Shown piece after piece: positions 35,413 through 46,018 of a stretch of DNA of 64,000 bases (positions within the stretch are counted from its first letter, which is position 1; each line of letters begins with the position of its first letter). The position numbers and the translations under genes were made by a program. This DNA is from Candidatus Saccharicenans sp. (GTDB lineage Bacteria; Acidobacteriota; Aminicenantia; Aminicenantales; Saccharicenantaceae): the NCBI GenBank assembly GCA_030017715.1, contig JASEIU010000003.1, positions 1 to 64,000 of the forward strand, given 5' to 3'. The notes under the pieces are model-generated. The model worked only from the letters and a program-made list of their open reading frames with translations. It ran no database searches and was not told the origin of the DNA.

Positions 35413-37983
35413 TCAGTCTTCCCTCACCTTGGCAATGGAGCAGACCCTGTCCTTATCTTCCAGTTGAATCAGCCTGACCCCCTGGGTGGCCCGGTTGAGC
35501 GGCCTGATTTCGGTGGTCTTTATCCTGATTACCTTGCCGCTGATGGTGATTATCAGCAGGTCATCTTCGTTAACCCCGACCATGGCCAGGGCCGGTCCAA
35601 TCTTATCGGTAATCTTCAGATTGATCACTCCTTGCCCGCCACGGTTATGGGCGGGATAATCTTCCACCGGGGTTTTTTTGCCGTAGCCGCGTTCGGAGGC
35701 GGTAAAGATGTACTTATCCTCCGGGCCGACCACGATCATGCTGATAACCCGGTCCTTGGGCTTCAAAGTGACAGCTTTGACTCCGGCTGCCTGGCGCCCC
35801 ATGGGCCGGACCAGTTTTTCTTTGAACCGGATGGCCTTGCCCATTTTAGTTCCGATAATGATGTCGTTTTTGCCGTTGGTCAGGGCGGCGGTGAACAGTT
35901 GACTTTTGGGTCTCAGGGATATGGCGATAATTCCGCCCCGGCGGACGTTCCTGAACTCGCTCAGCTTGGTCTTCTTGATCAACCCGGTATCGGTCATGAT
36001 GACCACGTACTGATCATCCCGGAATTCCTTAACGGCCAGGATGGACTGAACCTTTTCATTCGGCTGCATTTCCAGCAGGTTAACGATAGCCTTGCCCCGG
36101 CCGGAGGGCCCGACATCGGGCACGTCCAGAGCCTTCAGCCAGTACATTCGGCCCAGATTGGTAAAGACCAGCAGGTAGGAATGAGTGGAGCCGACAAACA
36201 GGTTTTCGACCACGTCCTCAGCTTTCATCTCAATTCCCTTCCTGCCCTTGCCGCCGCGGCTCTGGTAGCGGTAAGCACTGAGGGAGGTCCTCTTGATGTA
36301 CCCGGACTGAGTATAGACTATGGCCACGTCTTCTTCTTTGATCAGGTCCTCGGCCTTGATCTCAGTAATCACCTCATCCCGGATTTCCGTCCGTCTTTCA
36401 TCCTGGTATTGTTCCTTGAGCTGTTTCAGTTCATCCTTGATGATCTGAAGAACCATTTCCGGATTCTTCAATATCAGCTTCAGCTGCTTGATCAGGGCCA
36501 GCAGCTCTTTATGCTCCATCACGATCTTCTGTCTTTCCAGCCCGGTCAGTCTCTGTAGCTGCATTTCCAGGATGGCCTGGGCCTGAATAGCGGTGAGCTT
36601 AAACTTGGTCATCAACCCGTTCTTGGCTTCTTCCACCGTCTTGGAAGAACGGATGAGGCTGATGACCGCGTCCAGGTAATCCAGGGCAATCAGCAGGCCT
36701 TCCAGAATGTGAGCCCGGTGTTCGGCTTTCTTCAGGTCGTGCTTGGTCCGCCTGACGATAACATCCCGGCGGTGAGCGATGAAGTAGTTCATCATCTCCA
36801 GCAGGTTGAGCAGCTTCGGCTGTTTGTCGACGATGGCCAGCATGATAATGCCGAATGAGGTCTGCAGGGCAGTGTGTTTGTAGAGGTTGTTGAGAATTAT
36901 CTCCGGCAGTTCTCCCCTCTTGACTTCAATCACCACCCGGATTCCTTCCCGGTCCGACTCATCCCTGATGTCGGCTATGCCCTCGACTTTTTTGTTGTTG
37001 ACCAGGTCGGCGATGTTTTCCAGCAACCTGGCCTTGTTGACTCCGTAGGGAATTTCGGTGATGACAATTCTGTCTCTTTCTCCCTTATCAGCCCGTTCGA
37101 TGGTGGTCTTGGCCCGGAGGTGGATGATTCCCTTGCCTTCCTGATAGGCCTGGCGGATGTTCTCCCGGTTAAAAACATAACCGCCAGTCGGGAAATCCGG
37201 TCCCGGGATGAATTTCATGATGGCATCCAGGGTGGCTTTGGGGTGGTCTATCAGATAAACCAGGCCATCGCAGACCTCGGCCAGGTTGTGGGGCGGGATA
37301 TTGGTGGCCATGCCGACAGCTATACCGGAAGCTCCGTTGACCAGCAGGTTGGGGAACTTGGCCGGAAGAACCTCCGGCATCAGCAGGCTTTCGTCATAGT
37401 TGGGAACGAAATTGACCGTGTCTTTCTCTATGTCGGCCAGCAATTCTTCGGCCAGCCTGGTCATCCGGACTTCGGTATAACGCATGGCCGCCGGCGGGTC
37501 GCCGTCGATTGACCCGAAGTTGCCCTGGCCATCAACCAGTGGATAACGCATGCTGAAATCCTGGGCCATCCTGACCAGAGCATCGTACACGGCCACATCG
37601 CCGTGGGGATGGTACTTACCAATGACATCGCCCACGATTCTGGCCGACTTCTTGTAGGGCTTATTGTGATTGGTCCCGGTCTCCCACATAGCATAGAGGA
37701 CGCGCCGGTGGACCGGCTTGAGTCCGTCCTTGATATCCGGAATGGCCCGGCCGATGATGACGCTCAGGGCATAGTCCAGATAGGATTTCTTCATCTCCTC
37801 TTCCAGACTGACCACGGATAGGCTCTGAGCAATCGGAGCCAGCGCTTCGGGATTTTGAGGTTTCCGGGTCTCAGGTTTGACCTCATCCGGATTTTTGGCG
37901 GTCGGTCCGGATGGCTGGGCTTTCTCTTCCGGCTTTTCTTTTTTGCCTTTCTTCGGTTCGGGTTTTTCTTTCTTGGCGGCCAT
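35413..37983 (-). CDS. gyrA: DNA gyrase subunit A
   Basis: An 856-residue GyrA: breaks and reseals DNA while GyrB uses ATP to introduce negative supercoils. An unusual Lys/Pro/Glu-rich tail of ~55 residues precedes the normal start ([17 protein letters not shown]). The catalytic Tyr is Tyr169 in AAMRYTE. In the quinolone region the E. coli Ser83 position is Val130 (HGDVAVYD), while the Asp87 equivalent, Asp134, is kept. The C-terminal pinwheel contains a GyrA-box variant, QSRGGKG, which marks gyrase rather than topoisomerase IV. It follows gyrB by 35 nt in the same operon. Confidence 0.96.
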   Translation of the reverse strand: MAAKKEKPEPKKGKKEKPEEKAQPSGPTAKNPDEVKPETRKPQNPEALAPIAQSLSVVSLEEEMKKSYLDYALSVIIGRAIPDIKDGLKPVHRRVLYAMWETGTNHNKPYKKSARIVGDVIGKYHPHGDVAVYDALVRMAQDFSMRYPLVDGQGNFGSIDGDPPAAMRYTEVRMTRLAEELLADIEKDTVNFVPNYDESLLMPEVLPAKFPNLLVNGASGIAVGMATNIPPHNLAEVCDGLVYLIDHPKATLDAIMKFIPGPDFPTGGYVFNRENIRQAYQEGKGIIHLRAKTTIERADKGERDRIVITEIPYGVNKARLLENIADLVNNKKVEGIADIRDESDREGIRVVIEVKRGELPEIILNNLYKHTALQTSFGIIMLAIVDKQPKLLNLLEMMNYFIAHRRDVIVRRTKHDLKKAEHRAHILEGLLIALDYLDAVISLIRSSKTVEEAKNGLMTKFKLTAIQAQAILEMQLQRLTGLERQKIVMEHKELLALIKQLKLILKNPEMVLQIIKDELKQLKEQYQDERRTEIRDEVITEIKAEDLIKEEDVAIVYTQSGYIKRTSLSAYRYQSRGGKGRKGIEMKAEDVVENLFVGSTHSYLLVFTNLGRMYWLKALDVPDVGPSGRGKAIVNLLEMQPNEKVQSILAVKEFRDDQYVVIMTDTGLIKKTKLSEFRNVRRGGIIAISLRPKSQLFTAALTNGKNDIIIGTKMGKAIRFKEKLVRPMGRQAAGVKAVTLKPKDRVISMIVVGPEDKYIFTASERGYGKKTPVEDYPAHNRGGQGVINLKITDKIGPALAMVGVNEDDLLIITISGKVIRIKTTEIRPLNRATQGVRLIQLEDKDRVCSIAKVRED

Positions 37984-38018
37984 CAGTTCAACCTTTCCCT
38001 AAAATCTTTATGACCGTG

Positions 38019-40513
<2,495 letters not shown>

Positions 40514-40658
40514 GAAAAAAATGATGATAAAACGGCTTTTTTATGGCTGACATCTTATTTATTATCATAATGTTACAAACAGTGCCGGCTGAGTCAGACC
40601 GCTCCGACCGTTTTCCGTATAAAAATCGTTTAATTTTACCGGCAGAAAAGAGAAAAAG

Positions 40659-40676
40659 AAGCGGTTCCGGCCGCTT
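40659..40676 (-). terminator. hairpin with T-rich tail on the minus strand
   Basis: AAGCGG and CCGCTT pair around TTCCGG; reading the minus strand, CTTTTTCTCTTTT follows. It could stop stray minus-strand transcription before gyrB. On the plus strand it would sit in the leader of the GTPase mRNA. Confidence 0.3.
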
Positions 40677-40722
40677 AAAAAACCGTTAAATCTAAGTTAA
40701 AATAGGCTCCCGGAGGTCAAAA

Positions 40723-41712
40723 ATGCCGGCTAATCTGCCGCCCGAATATTTTGAAGTGGAAAAAACTCTGCGTCAGGCCAGAACGGCCGAAGAAAAAATT
40801 TCCATTATGGAGAAGCTGCTGTCGATAATCCCCCGGCACAAGGGAACGGAAAAATTGGTGGCCCTGTATCGTTCCAAGATCGCCAAACTGAAAGAAGAAA
40901 TTGAACAGCGACCGGCGGTCCGAAAGGGACAGTTGTTCAGAATCGAAAAATCAGGTGCCGGCCAGGTAATTGTAATCGGTCCACCCAACGCCGGCAAGTC
41001 GGCCCTGATCCGGGCTCTGACCGGAGTGGAGGTGGAAGTGGCCGACTTTCCCTTCACCACCAGGATGGCCGCGCCTTATATGATGCCCTTTGAAAACATC
41101 AAGGTTCAGTTGATTGATACCCCGCCCATCACCGCCGATTTCATGGAATCCTGGCTGGCCGAAATGGTCAAAATGGCCGAGGCGGTCCTGGTGGTTCTGG
41201 ATGCCTCCAGCCCCGATTCTTCGGCCCAGCTGGAGGTTATCCTCAACCGGCTGAAAGAAAGGAAGGTTGAACTCGTTCCCGGAGAAACAGTCATCCCGCC
41301 CGACAGATTCCCCTTTCTTAAAAGGACCCTGCTGGTCTTAAACAAGTCCGACCTGGCGGAAGCCGGGACCCTGGCCGAAGAGCTGGAGGTTTTCTTCGGA
41401 AAAATCCTGGACCGGATTTCGGTCTCGGCAGCCACCGCCGAGGGACTGGAGACACTGAGAGGCCATATATTCCGCCTGCTCCAGATTGTCAGGGTTTACA
41501 GCAAGGTGCCCGGGAAAAAAGCCGACTACCAATCGCCGTTCATCCTGAAAAGAGGCAGCAACATAATGGACCTGGCCCGGCAGGTTCACAAGGATTTTTC
41601 AGAGAAACTCAATTACGCTCGCGTCTGGAACAAGGAGGGCACGGTCAACGGGCTCCGGGTGACCAGGGACTATCTGCTGAATGACGAGGATACCGTTGAG
41701 CTCCATATTTAA
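40723..41712 (+). CDS. DRG/Obg-like GTPase with TGS domain
   Basis: A 329-residue GTPase. The N-terminal helical stretch (EKLVALYRSKIAKLKEEI) resembles that of DRG proteins. G1 is GPPNAGKSAL (86-95), G2 Thr is in FPFTT, G4 is NKSD (207-210) and G5 is near SAAT. The G3 motif reads DTPP (132-135) where most GTPases have DxxG. The C-terminal ~75 residues are a TGS domain (ILKRGSNIMDLARQVHKDF, ending DEDTVELHI). DRG relatives act with ribosomes, but the substrate of this bacterial branch is unknown to me. GGAGG lies 7 nt before ATG. Monocistronic, divergent from gyrB. Confidence 0.87.
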   Translation: MPANLPPEYFEVEKTLRQARTAEEKISIMEKLLSIIPRHKGTEKLVALYRSKIAKLKEEIEQRPAVRKGQLFRIEKSGAGQVIVIGPPNAGKSALIRALTGVEVEVADFPFTTRMAAPYMMPFENIKVQLIDTPPITADFMESWLAEMVKMAEAVLVVLDASSPDSSAQLEVILNRLKERKVELVPGETVIPPDRFPFLKRTLLVLNKSDLAEAGTLAEELEVFFGKILDRISVSAATAEGLETLRGHIFRLLQIVRVYSKVPGKKADYQSPFILKRGSNIMDLARQVHKDFSEKLNYARVWNKEGTVNGLRVTRDYLLNDEDTVELHI

Positions 41713-41737
41713 AAGTTCCGGCCCGTCGGCCTGAAAA

Positions 41738-41760
41738 AATGGTGCCGCCGCTTCACCATT
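41738..41760 (-). terminator. intrinsic terminator of the M28 peptidase gene at 41873-43420
   Basis: AATGGTG (41738-41744) pairs perfectly with CACCATT (41754-41760). On the minus strand the hairpin is followed by TTTT, about 113 nt after the peptidase stop. It also lies just past the convergent GTPase gene, but lacks a T-run on that strand. Confidence 0.5.
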
Positions 41761-41872
41761 CTCCGGGCTCTATAACCATCCGAAGCTCCTGCCCGAATAC
41801 CGGGGCTGACTCAAATAAACGGACAAATCGGGAAGGACGGATATAATTTTTCCCGGCCCCGGCTCTCAAGTT

Positions 41873-43420
41873 TTATTTCAGGCTCCCGGCCGGAGCGGTG
41901 GCCAGATCCATAACTGCCAGGAACATCAGCCGGGCCATATCCTCCAGCATTTCTGGATTGATCAGACTGATATTGTCTCGCGTGTTATGGTAGGTGGGAT
42001 AGGGCAGCCTCAAACCGGAAGTGGAGAACGACAGCGAAGGAATGTTCCCATCCATAAACCTGGCGGCATCCAGCCTCGGCCGGGTCAGATTACTCCAGTA
42101 ATTGGTGCCCATTTCCCGGTGCAGATAGAGGGAGTTGGCTTTTTCAAACGGAGCATAGAGCCAGGGAAAATTCTTGCCGGCCAGGGCAAAAATGCGTTCG
42201 CCGCTGCCCACTCCGTCCATGTTAATCAGTCCCACTGTTTTTTCAATCGGGTAGACCGGGTGCTGTACGTAATATTCAGAACCTTTCACTCCCTGTTCCT
42301 CGGCTCCGAAGAAGGCAAAGAGAATGGACCTTTTCGGCTTTATTTCACATTTGCCGATAGCCTCGGCCAGCCCCAGCATCACCGCCACGGCCGAGGCATT
42401 ATCGTTGGCTCCCGGCATCATATCCGGGAAAAGTCCCAGGTGGTCGAGATGCCCGCCGATTATGATGACTTCATCCTTCAGCTCAGGGTCGCTTCCGCTA
42501 ATTTTAGCCAGGATGTTATAACCCACGCCCTCCGGATGATGCTCGGTCTTGTTTCTAATGGTAAAGACCTTGCCGGTGGCAAACGACTGAGGTTTCAGAG
42601 CAGTCCTTATTTTCTCCACCGTGGCCTCATAGGTGCGGCCGGTGCCGGCGAAGATGTCGTCGACCACCGTCCGGCCGATATGGCTGTATATAAAACCTTC
42701 GATATAATCGTTATTCGGATTACAGATCGGCCCGTAATAATACAGCATCCCCCTGGCTCCATGGGCGGCAGCATTCTGCAGCTTGTATTGGTGGAATGAA
42801 TAGGGCCGCCACTTTTTGAAAGTCTCGGGGTCCTTATCCGGGTTAAATGGCACTTCGTTTTCCATCAGAACTATTTTTCCCCGGACATCCACTCCTTTAT
42901 AATCGTCATAACCGAGCTCGGGAGCGGTGATGCCGTAGCCGACGTAAACCACTTCGGCCGTAACCTGGCCCGAGGCCGAGGTGCCGCCGGGAAAGTATTC
43001 ATCTTCATAGAGATAATATTTTTTTACCGTGCCCTGTTGCTTCGGGTCGGTTTGGCCGACCTTCAGATGCATTGACACTTCTCCCCTGTCCAGTATCAGG
43101 GTGTAGGGATTGGGGAAAGCCTGAAGATAGGTTCCTTTATCGCCAGCCGGCTCAACTCCCCACTCCTTAAGCCTGGAGATAACCCATTCCGCCGATAGGT
43201 TATAACCTTCGGTTCCGGTCAGGCGGCCGGCGTATCTTTCAGAAGTCAATTCTCTTACATACTCAATAAGGGTGTTGCTGGAAATCGTGTGAAAGACCCG
43301 CAGCAACTTCCGGCTGTCGTCCGCAGGACGAGCCTGGGCCAGAACCGCCGTCTCGTTCAGATAAGCAGCCAGCGCCAGTACAATCAGCAGTTTGCCTGTT
43401 TTTCTGAAGTTGTTTTTCAT
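41873..43420 (-). CDS. exported M28-family zinc aminopeptidase
   Basis: A 515-residue peptidase. A signal peptide covers about residues 1-29. A PA-type inserted domain lies near 140-260 (GYGITAPELGYDDYKGVDVRGKIVL). The M28 di-zinc site is complete: His and Asp in IIGGHLDHLG and PGANDNASA, the Glu pair in GAEEQG, Asp in LINMDG and the final His in YHNTRD. It likely removes N-terminal residues from peptides in the periplasm. A related gene (46019-47503) on the other strand has the same architecture, evidence of duplication. Monocistronic with its own terminator. Confidence 0.92.
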   Translation of the reverse strand: MKNNFRKTGKLLIVLALAAYLNETAVLAQARPADDSRKLLRVFHTISSNTLIEYVRELTSERYAGRLTGTEGYNLSAEWVISRLKEWGVEPAGDKGTYLQAFPNPYTLILDRGEVSMHLKVGQTDPKQQGTVKKYYLYEDEYFPGGTSASGQVTAEVVYVGYGITAPELGYDDYKGVDVRGKIVLMENEVPFNPDKDPETFKKWRPYSFHQYKLQNAAAHGARGMLYYYGPICNPNNDYIEGFIYSHIGRTVVDDIFAGTGRTYEATVEKIRTALKPQSFATGKVFTIRNKTEHHPEGVGYNILAKISGSDPELKDEVIIIGGHLDHLGLFPDMMPGANDNASAVAVMLGLAEAIGKCEIKPKRSILFAFFGAEEQGVKGSEYYVQHPVYPIEKTVGLINMDGVGSGERIFALAGKNFPWLYAPFEKANSLYLHREMGTNYWSNLTRPRLDAARFMDGNIPSLSFSTSGLRLPYPTYHNTRDNISLINPEMLEDMARLMFLAVMDLATAPAGSLK

Positions 43421-43909
43421 CTTGCTTCTCCCTGATAAATTCTAAAGGAAATATATTACCGCAGGGCCCGGTCGGTGTAAAAACATTTTTGAGAGCAGGA
43501 GTCTACCTTCGTTCTTTGATTTGCGGCCCGGATATCAGCAGGATGACACGCCGCGACAGGCCCCTCCCCGCAATTTCAGCCGGCAAAGAAACGGTGAGGA
43601 TACGGTGGCCATTGGCTGGCACAAATTGACATAACCCTCTGCCTATTCCGCGCCAATCAAGAATCGGCGATGGAAGATTTTTAGAGGGTGGGGCGGCCTG
43701 TCTCCGAACCGCCCGCAGCGGAAGGGGTTCCCGGCGGGGGATGGGTGAAGCGAGGACGGGAGGAGTCGCGACCCGGCCGGACCCCGGCTCTTTTTATGTT
43801 ATGCCCGGCAACAAAATCGGAAAGGCAACCATTGAAACGCGGTGCTATCTTTTTCTCTTAATGGGAATGGCCCGTCTTTTATTAACTCACTCAGGAGCAA
43901 GAGCCGGGT
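43421..43909. other. long intergenic region with a possible structured RNA
   Basis: This 489-bp gap between two minus-strand genes has a very GC-rich block (43683-43796) able to fold into a long hairpin with a T-run at its plus-strand end, and a copy of the motif shared with 24103-24121. TTGACA at 43626-43631 lacks a matching -10. No coding frame is convincing. Confidence 0.45.
43683..43796 (+). ncRNA. candidate structured RNA with a terminator-like end
   Basis: AGAG (43683-43686), GGGG (43690-43693), C and GGCC (43694-43698) pair in order with CTCT (43788-43791), CCCC (43782-43785), G and CCGG (43775-43780), closing about 13 bp with small bulges. TTTTT follows on the plus strand. The inner part is GC-rich and can form further hairpins. 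It does not show the conserved cores of SRP RNA, RNase P, 6S or tmRNA. No convincing promoter was found, so this remains a guess. Confidence 0.3.
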
Positions 43910-44746
43910 TTATAGCCTGAACGACAAACCTCCCCTTAAAAGAAATCCATCAAAAATCCCGACATCGGCCACCAGGTTCAACGCCCGGGACAGCCTGGCC
44001 CTTAAACCCAGGTTAAATTGAAAGATTGGCAAGAAATTCAGCGGGAAATCTTTGCCTTCCGCCAGGCGTTCCTCCTTGATCTGACGCAGAGTCCGGCTGT
44101 CGGAATCCGAATACTGTTCCGTGGAACTGTCGGGAAGGATTAATGTCCCGTTGTATTCATAATGGTAGCTGGCATCGAAAAAGCTTTTGGAGGTGGAAAT
44201 CCCGGCCCCGATAGTCAGGTAGGGAGACACTGCTCTGGAGGGCAAAAATTCCCAGCGCATATTAAGATGGAAGGACAGCGGCTTGATGATGAACTGCCCG
44301 CTGGCCTGGCCGTTGAAGGTAGCTGTCTGGTTGAGGTTGAGGTCGACCAGGTCCAGCCTGGCCGCGACCGAGGGAAAGGAAATCTTCATGGTGGTTTGTT
44401 CTACGGCCAGCCCGAGGCTGAAGGCTCCTCCCCGCCCGCCGGGATAGAAGCGCAGCTCAAAGCCTATGTTGTGGCCGGGAGCGTCGAAGTTGACATCCTG
44501 CTGGTAACCGCTTTCAACCAGGGCCGGATAGTCCGCCTGAATCTGTTCCAGAAAGCGATCTTTAAGGTCGCTCTCCAGCGTATCGCTGACCATTTTCTCC
44601 ACCAGTCCCCTGACCACGTTCAATGTCCAGTAAGAAAAATGCACATTAAACTCCAGGTGGCCGTCCGCCAGCAGCGGGGTTGAGAATATGCTTAATAAAA
44701 AAATAATTGATAGGGCGATTCTTTTTCTGACTGCCGATCTGGCCAT
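43910..44746 (-). CDS. outer-membrane beta-barrel-like protein of unknown function
   Basis: A 278-residue exported protein. The signal peptide ends near residue 28 (FSTPLLADG). After a helical, acidic stretch (about 40-80) come alternating-hydrophobic strands with glycine turns: IGFELRFYPGGRGGAFSLGLAVEQ, SFHLNMRWEFLP, SPYLTIGAGIS, then FQFNLGLRARLS and the last strand LLRGGLSFRL. This pattern fits a small outer-membrane barrel. No catalytic residues are evident. It lies alone; a 51-nt inverted repeat is in its upstream region. Confidence 0.7.
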   Translation of the reverse strand: MARSAVRKRIALSIIFLLSIFSTPLLADGHLEFNVHFSYWTLNVVRGLVEKMVSDTLESDLKDRFLEQIQADYPALVESGYQQDVNFDAPGHNIGFELRFYPGGRGGAFSLGLAVEQTTMKISFPSVAARLDLVDLNLNQTATFNGQASGQFIIKPLSFHLNMRWEFLPSRAVSPYLTIGAGISTSKSFFDASYHYEYNGTLILPDSSTEQYSDSDSRTLRQIKEERLAEGKDFPLNFLPIFQFNLGLRARLSRALNLVADVGIFDGFLLRGGLSFRL

Positions 44747-44876
44747 AGCTTTGCCTCCTGACTCAATATCTTATCCCATGCCGACCCGGCAAAGTCAAGC
44801 CTCCGGGCCCCGCCGACGGATTTCGGCCGCCCCCGGCCGCAGCCGCTTAAGCCTCCGTTTCCAGGATTAGTCGCCT

Positions 44877-44927
44877 TACTGCCAGAGAGCCGGAGCAGCC
44901 TGTCTTCTTTCGCCCGGAGTGGCAGTA
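44877..44927. repeat. inverted repeat with nested arms
   Basis: TACTGCCA (44877-44884) is the exact reverse complement of TGGCAGTA (44920-44927), and a CCGG pair (44890-44893 and 44914-44917) can extend the stem. No T-run follows. It could be a leader structure of the barrel gene or a protein site. Confidence 0.35.
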
Positions 44928-45033
44928 GCCCCCGCGGCGGATCGGCGAGCAATGACTGCAGCCGTCGCGCCGCAACAGGCACCTCTGCCTCCCCATTTTG
45001 AACCGGCCCGAAAGCTCGCCGGCATTTTTTGAT

Positions 45034-45062
45034 TTGATTATTTTTCCCCCATCTGATATCGT
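45034..45062 (+). promoter_or_regulatory. possible promoter of the cyclophilin gene
   Basis: TTGATT (45034-45039) and TATCGT (45057-45062) are 17 bp apart; GGAGG and ATG follow within 25 nt. Each box is 4-5 of 6 to consensus. Confidence 0.4.
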
Positions 45063-45084
45063 AAATTCTTATTTGGAGGTAGAA

Positions 45085-45657
45085 ATGAATAAAGGATTTT
45101 TGGTCTTTTTCAGTCTGCTTCTTGTCCTTTCCATAAGTTCTTTGCTGGCGGCCAATCCCAGAATTCTGATGAAAACCAGCAAGGGAGACATAGTGATCGA
45201 GCTCTTTGCCGATAAAGCCCCCATTACCGTCAAAAACTTCCTGACTTACGTCGGCGATAAGTTCTACGACGGCACCATTTTCCATCGGGTCATCAAGGGT
45301 TTCATGATCCAGGGCGGCGGCCTGACCCCGGACCTTCAGACCAAGCCTGAAAAAAGGCCGCCCATCAAGAACGAAGCCAACAACGGGCTGAAAAATCTGC
45401 GCGGGACCCTGGCCATGGCCAGAACCAATGAAATCGACAGCGCCACCTGCCAGTTCTTCATAAACCTGGTGGACAATCCGTTCCTCGATCACGTGCCCAA
45501 CGACCCCAAGAAATTCGGTTACGCCGTTTTCGGCAAGGTGGTTCAGGGAATGGAAGTGGTCGATGCCATCGCCGAGGTGGCCACGACCACCAGGGGTATG
45601 TACCGCGACGTTCCGGTTGAGCCCGTACTCATAATTTCGGTTACCAGAATTCAGTAA
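45085..45657 (+). CDS. periplasmic cyclophilin-type peptidyl-prolyl isomerase
   Basis: A 190-residue PpiA-like isomerase that speeds proline cis-trans steps in protein folding. A signal peptide covers about residues 1-22 ([15 protein letters not shown]). The cyclophilin core contains [19 protein letters not shown] with the catalytic Arg, [22 protein letters not shown] and [22 protein letters not shown] sits before ATG 45085; an earlier start at 44998 would put the signal peptide 29 residues in. It probably assists outer-membrane and periplasmic protein folding. A small membrane-protein gene starts 50 nt downstream. Confidence 0.93.
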   Translation: MNKGFLVFFSLLLVLSISSLLAANPRILMKTSKGDIVIELFADKAPITVKNFLTYVGDKFYDGTIFHRVIKGFMIQGGGLTPDLQTKPEKRPPIKNEANNGLKNLRGTLAMARTNEIDSATCQFFINLVDNPFLDHVPNDPKKFGYAVFGKVVQGMEVVDAIAEVATTTRGMYRDVPVEPVLIISVTRIQ

Positions 45658-45706
45658 AGCCGAACCAGGCTGATTACAGGGCCTCAGACCGCTCCTGCCC
45701 GGAACG

Positions 45707-45922
45707 ATGTTCGAATGGCTGTTTGCTTTTGTCCATCTGGCTCTTTTCCTGGGCCTGCTATCCTATTCCGTTCTTCAACTGGCCCGGGGACGCTGGCTGG
45801 CCGGATTGATCCTGCTAGCTTTCCTGACCGCTTATTATTTTATCGTTCTCCATCCGGCTGTGCTCAAAGAGATAAATCGCAAACGAAAAAAGCCAAAAAC
45901 TAAAATTAAATTTGAAAGTTAA
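45707..45922 (+). CDS. small two-helix membrane protein, unknown function
   Basis: A 71-residue frame: hydrophobic segment one at about 4-25 (WLFAFVHLALFLGLLSYSV), segment two at about 31-50, then a very basic tail (NRKRKKPKTKIK), which predicts the C-terminus in the cytoplasm. The ribosome-binding site is weak (CGGAACG). Strand and spacing fit a place behind the cyclophilin gene. I know no family; its topology is what makes it credible. Confidence 0.5.
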   Translation: MFEWLFAFVHLALFLGLLSYSVLQLARGRWLAGLILLAFLTAYYFIVLHPAVLKEINRKRKKPKTKIKFES

Positions 45923-45934
45923 CACGAACCTGAT

Positions 45935-45956
45935 CCCGGTTCGGGCAGTTTTTTCT
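45935..45956 (+). terminator. short hairpin and T-run after the small membrane-protein gene
   Basis: CCCG and CGGG around GTT, followed after CAG by TTTTTT. The stem is only 4 bp (6 with flanking pairs unlikely), so efficiency is doubtful, but its place 12 nt after a stop codon fits. Confidence 0.35.
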
Positions 45957-45976
45957 GAGGTCTGAATCCGGTTATG

Positions 45977-45985
45977 TGATATAAT
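45977..45985 (+). promoter_or_regulatory. extended -10 promoter of the second M28 peptidase gene
   Basis: TGATATAAT: a perfect TATAAT (45980-45985) with the TG of an extended -10. No good -35 is seen at the usual distance. It lies 34 nt before ATG 46019. Confidence 0.5.
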
Positions 45986-46018
45986 CGCTTCTAAATATTT
46001 AATTTTAAGAGAAGGCCA

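Larger units (their letters stand above)
44747..45084. other. intergenic region between the divergent barrel protein and cyclophilin genes
   Basis: 338 bp. It contains an inverted repeat at 44877-44927 and the likely cyclophilin promoter at 45034-45062. The middle is GC-rich and has no supported gene. Confidence 0.5.

Noticed and set aside
35413..37983. Reading this gene as ParC (topoisomerase IV)
   Set aside because: The C-terminal QSRGGKG box and the gyrB neighbour point to gyrase.
43683..43796. SRP RNA, RNase P RNA, 6S RNA or cobalamin riboswitch
   Set aside because: The conserved core sequences of these RNAs were looked for and not found on either strand.
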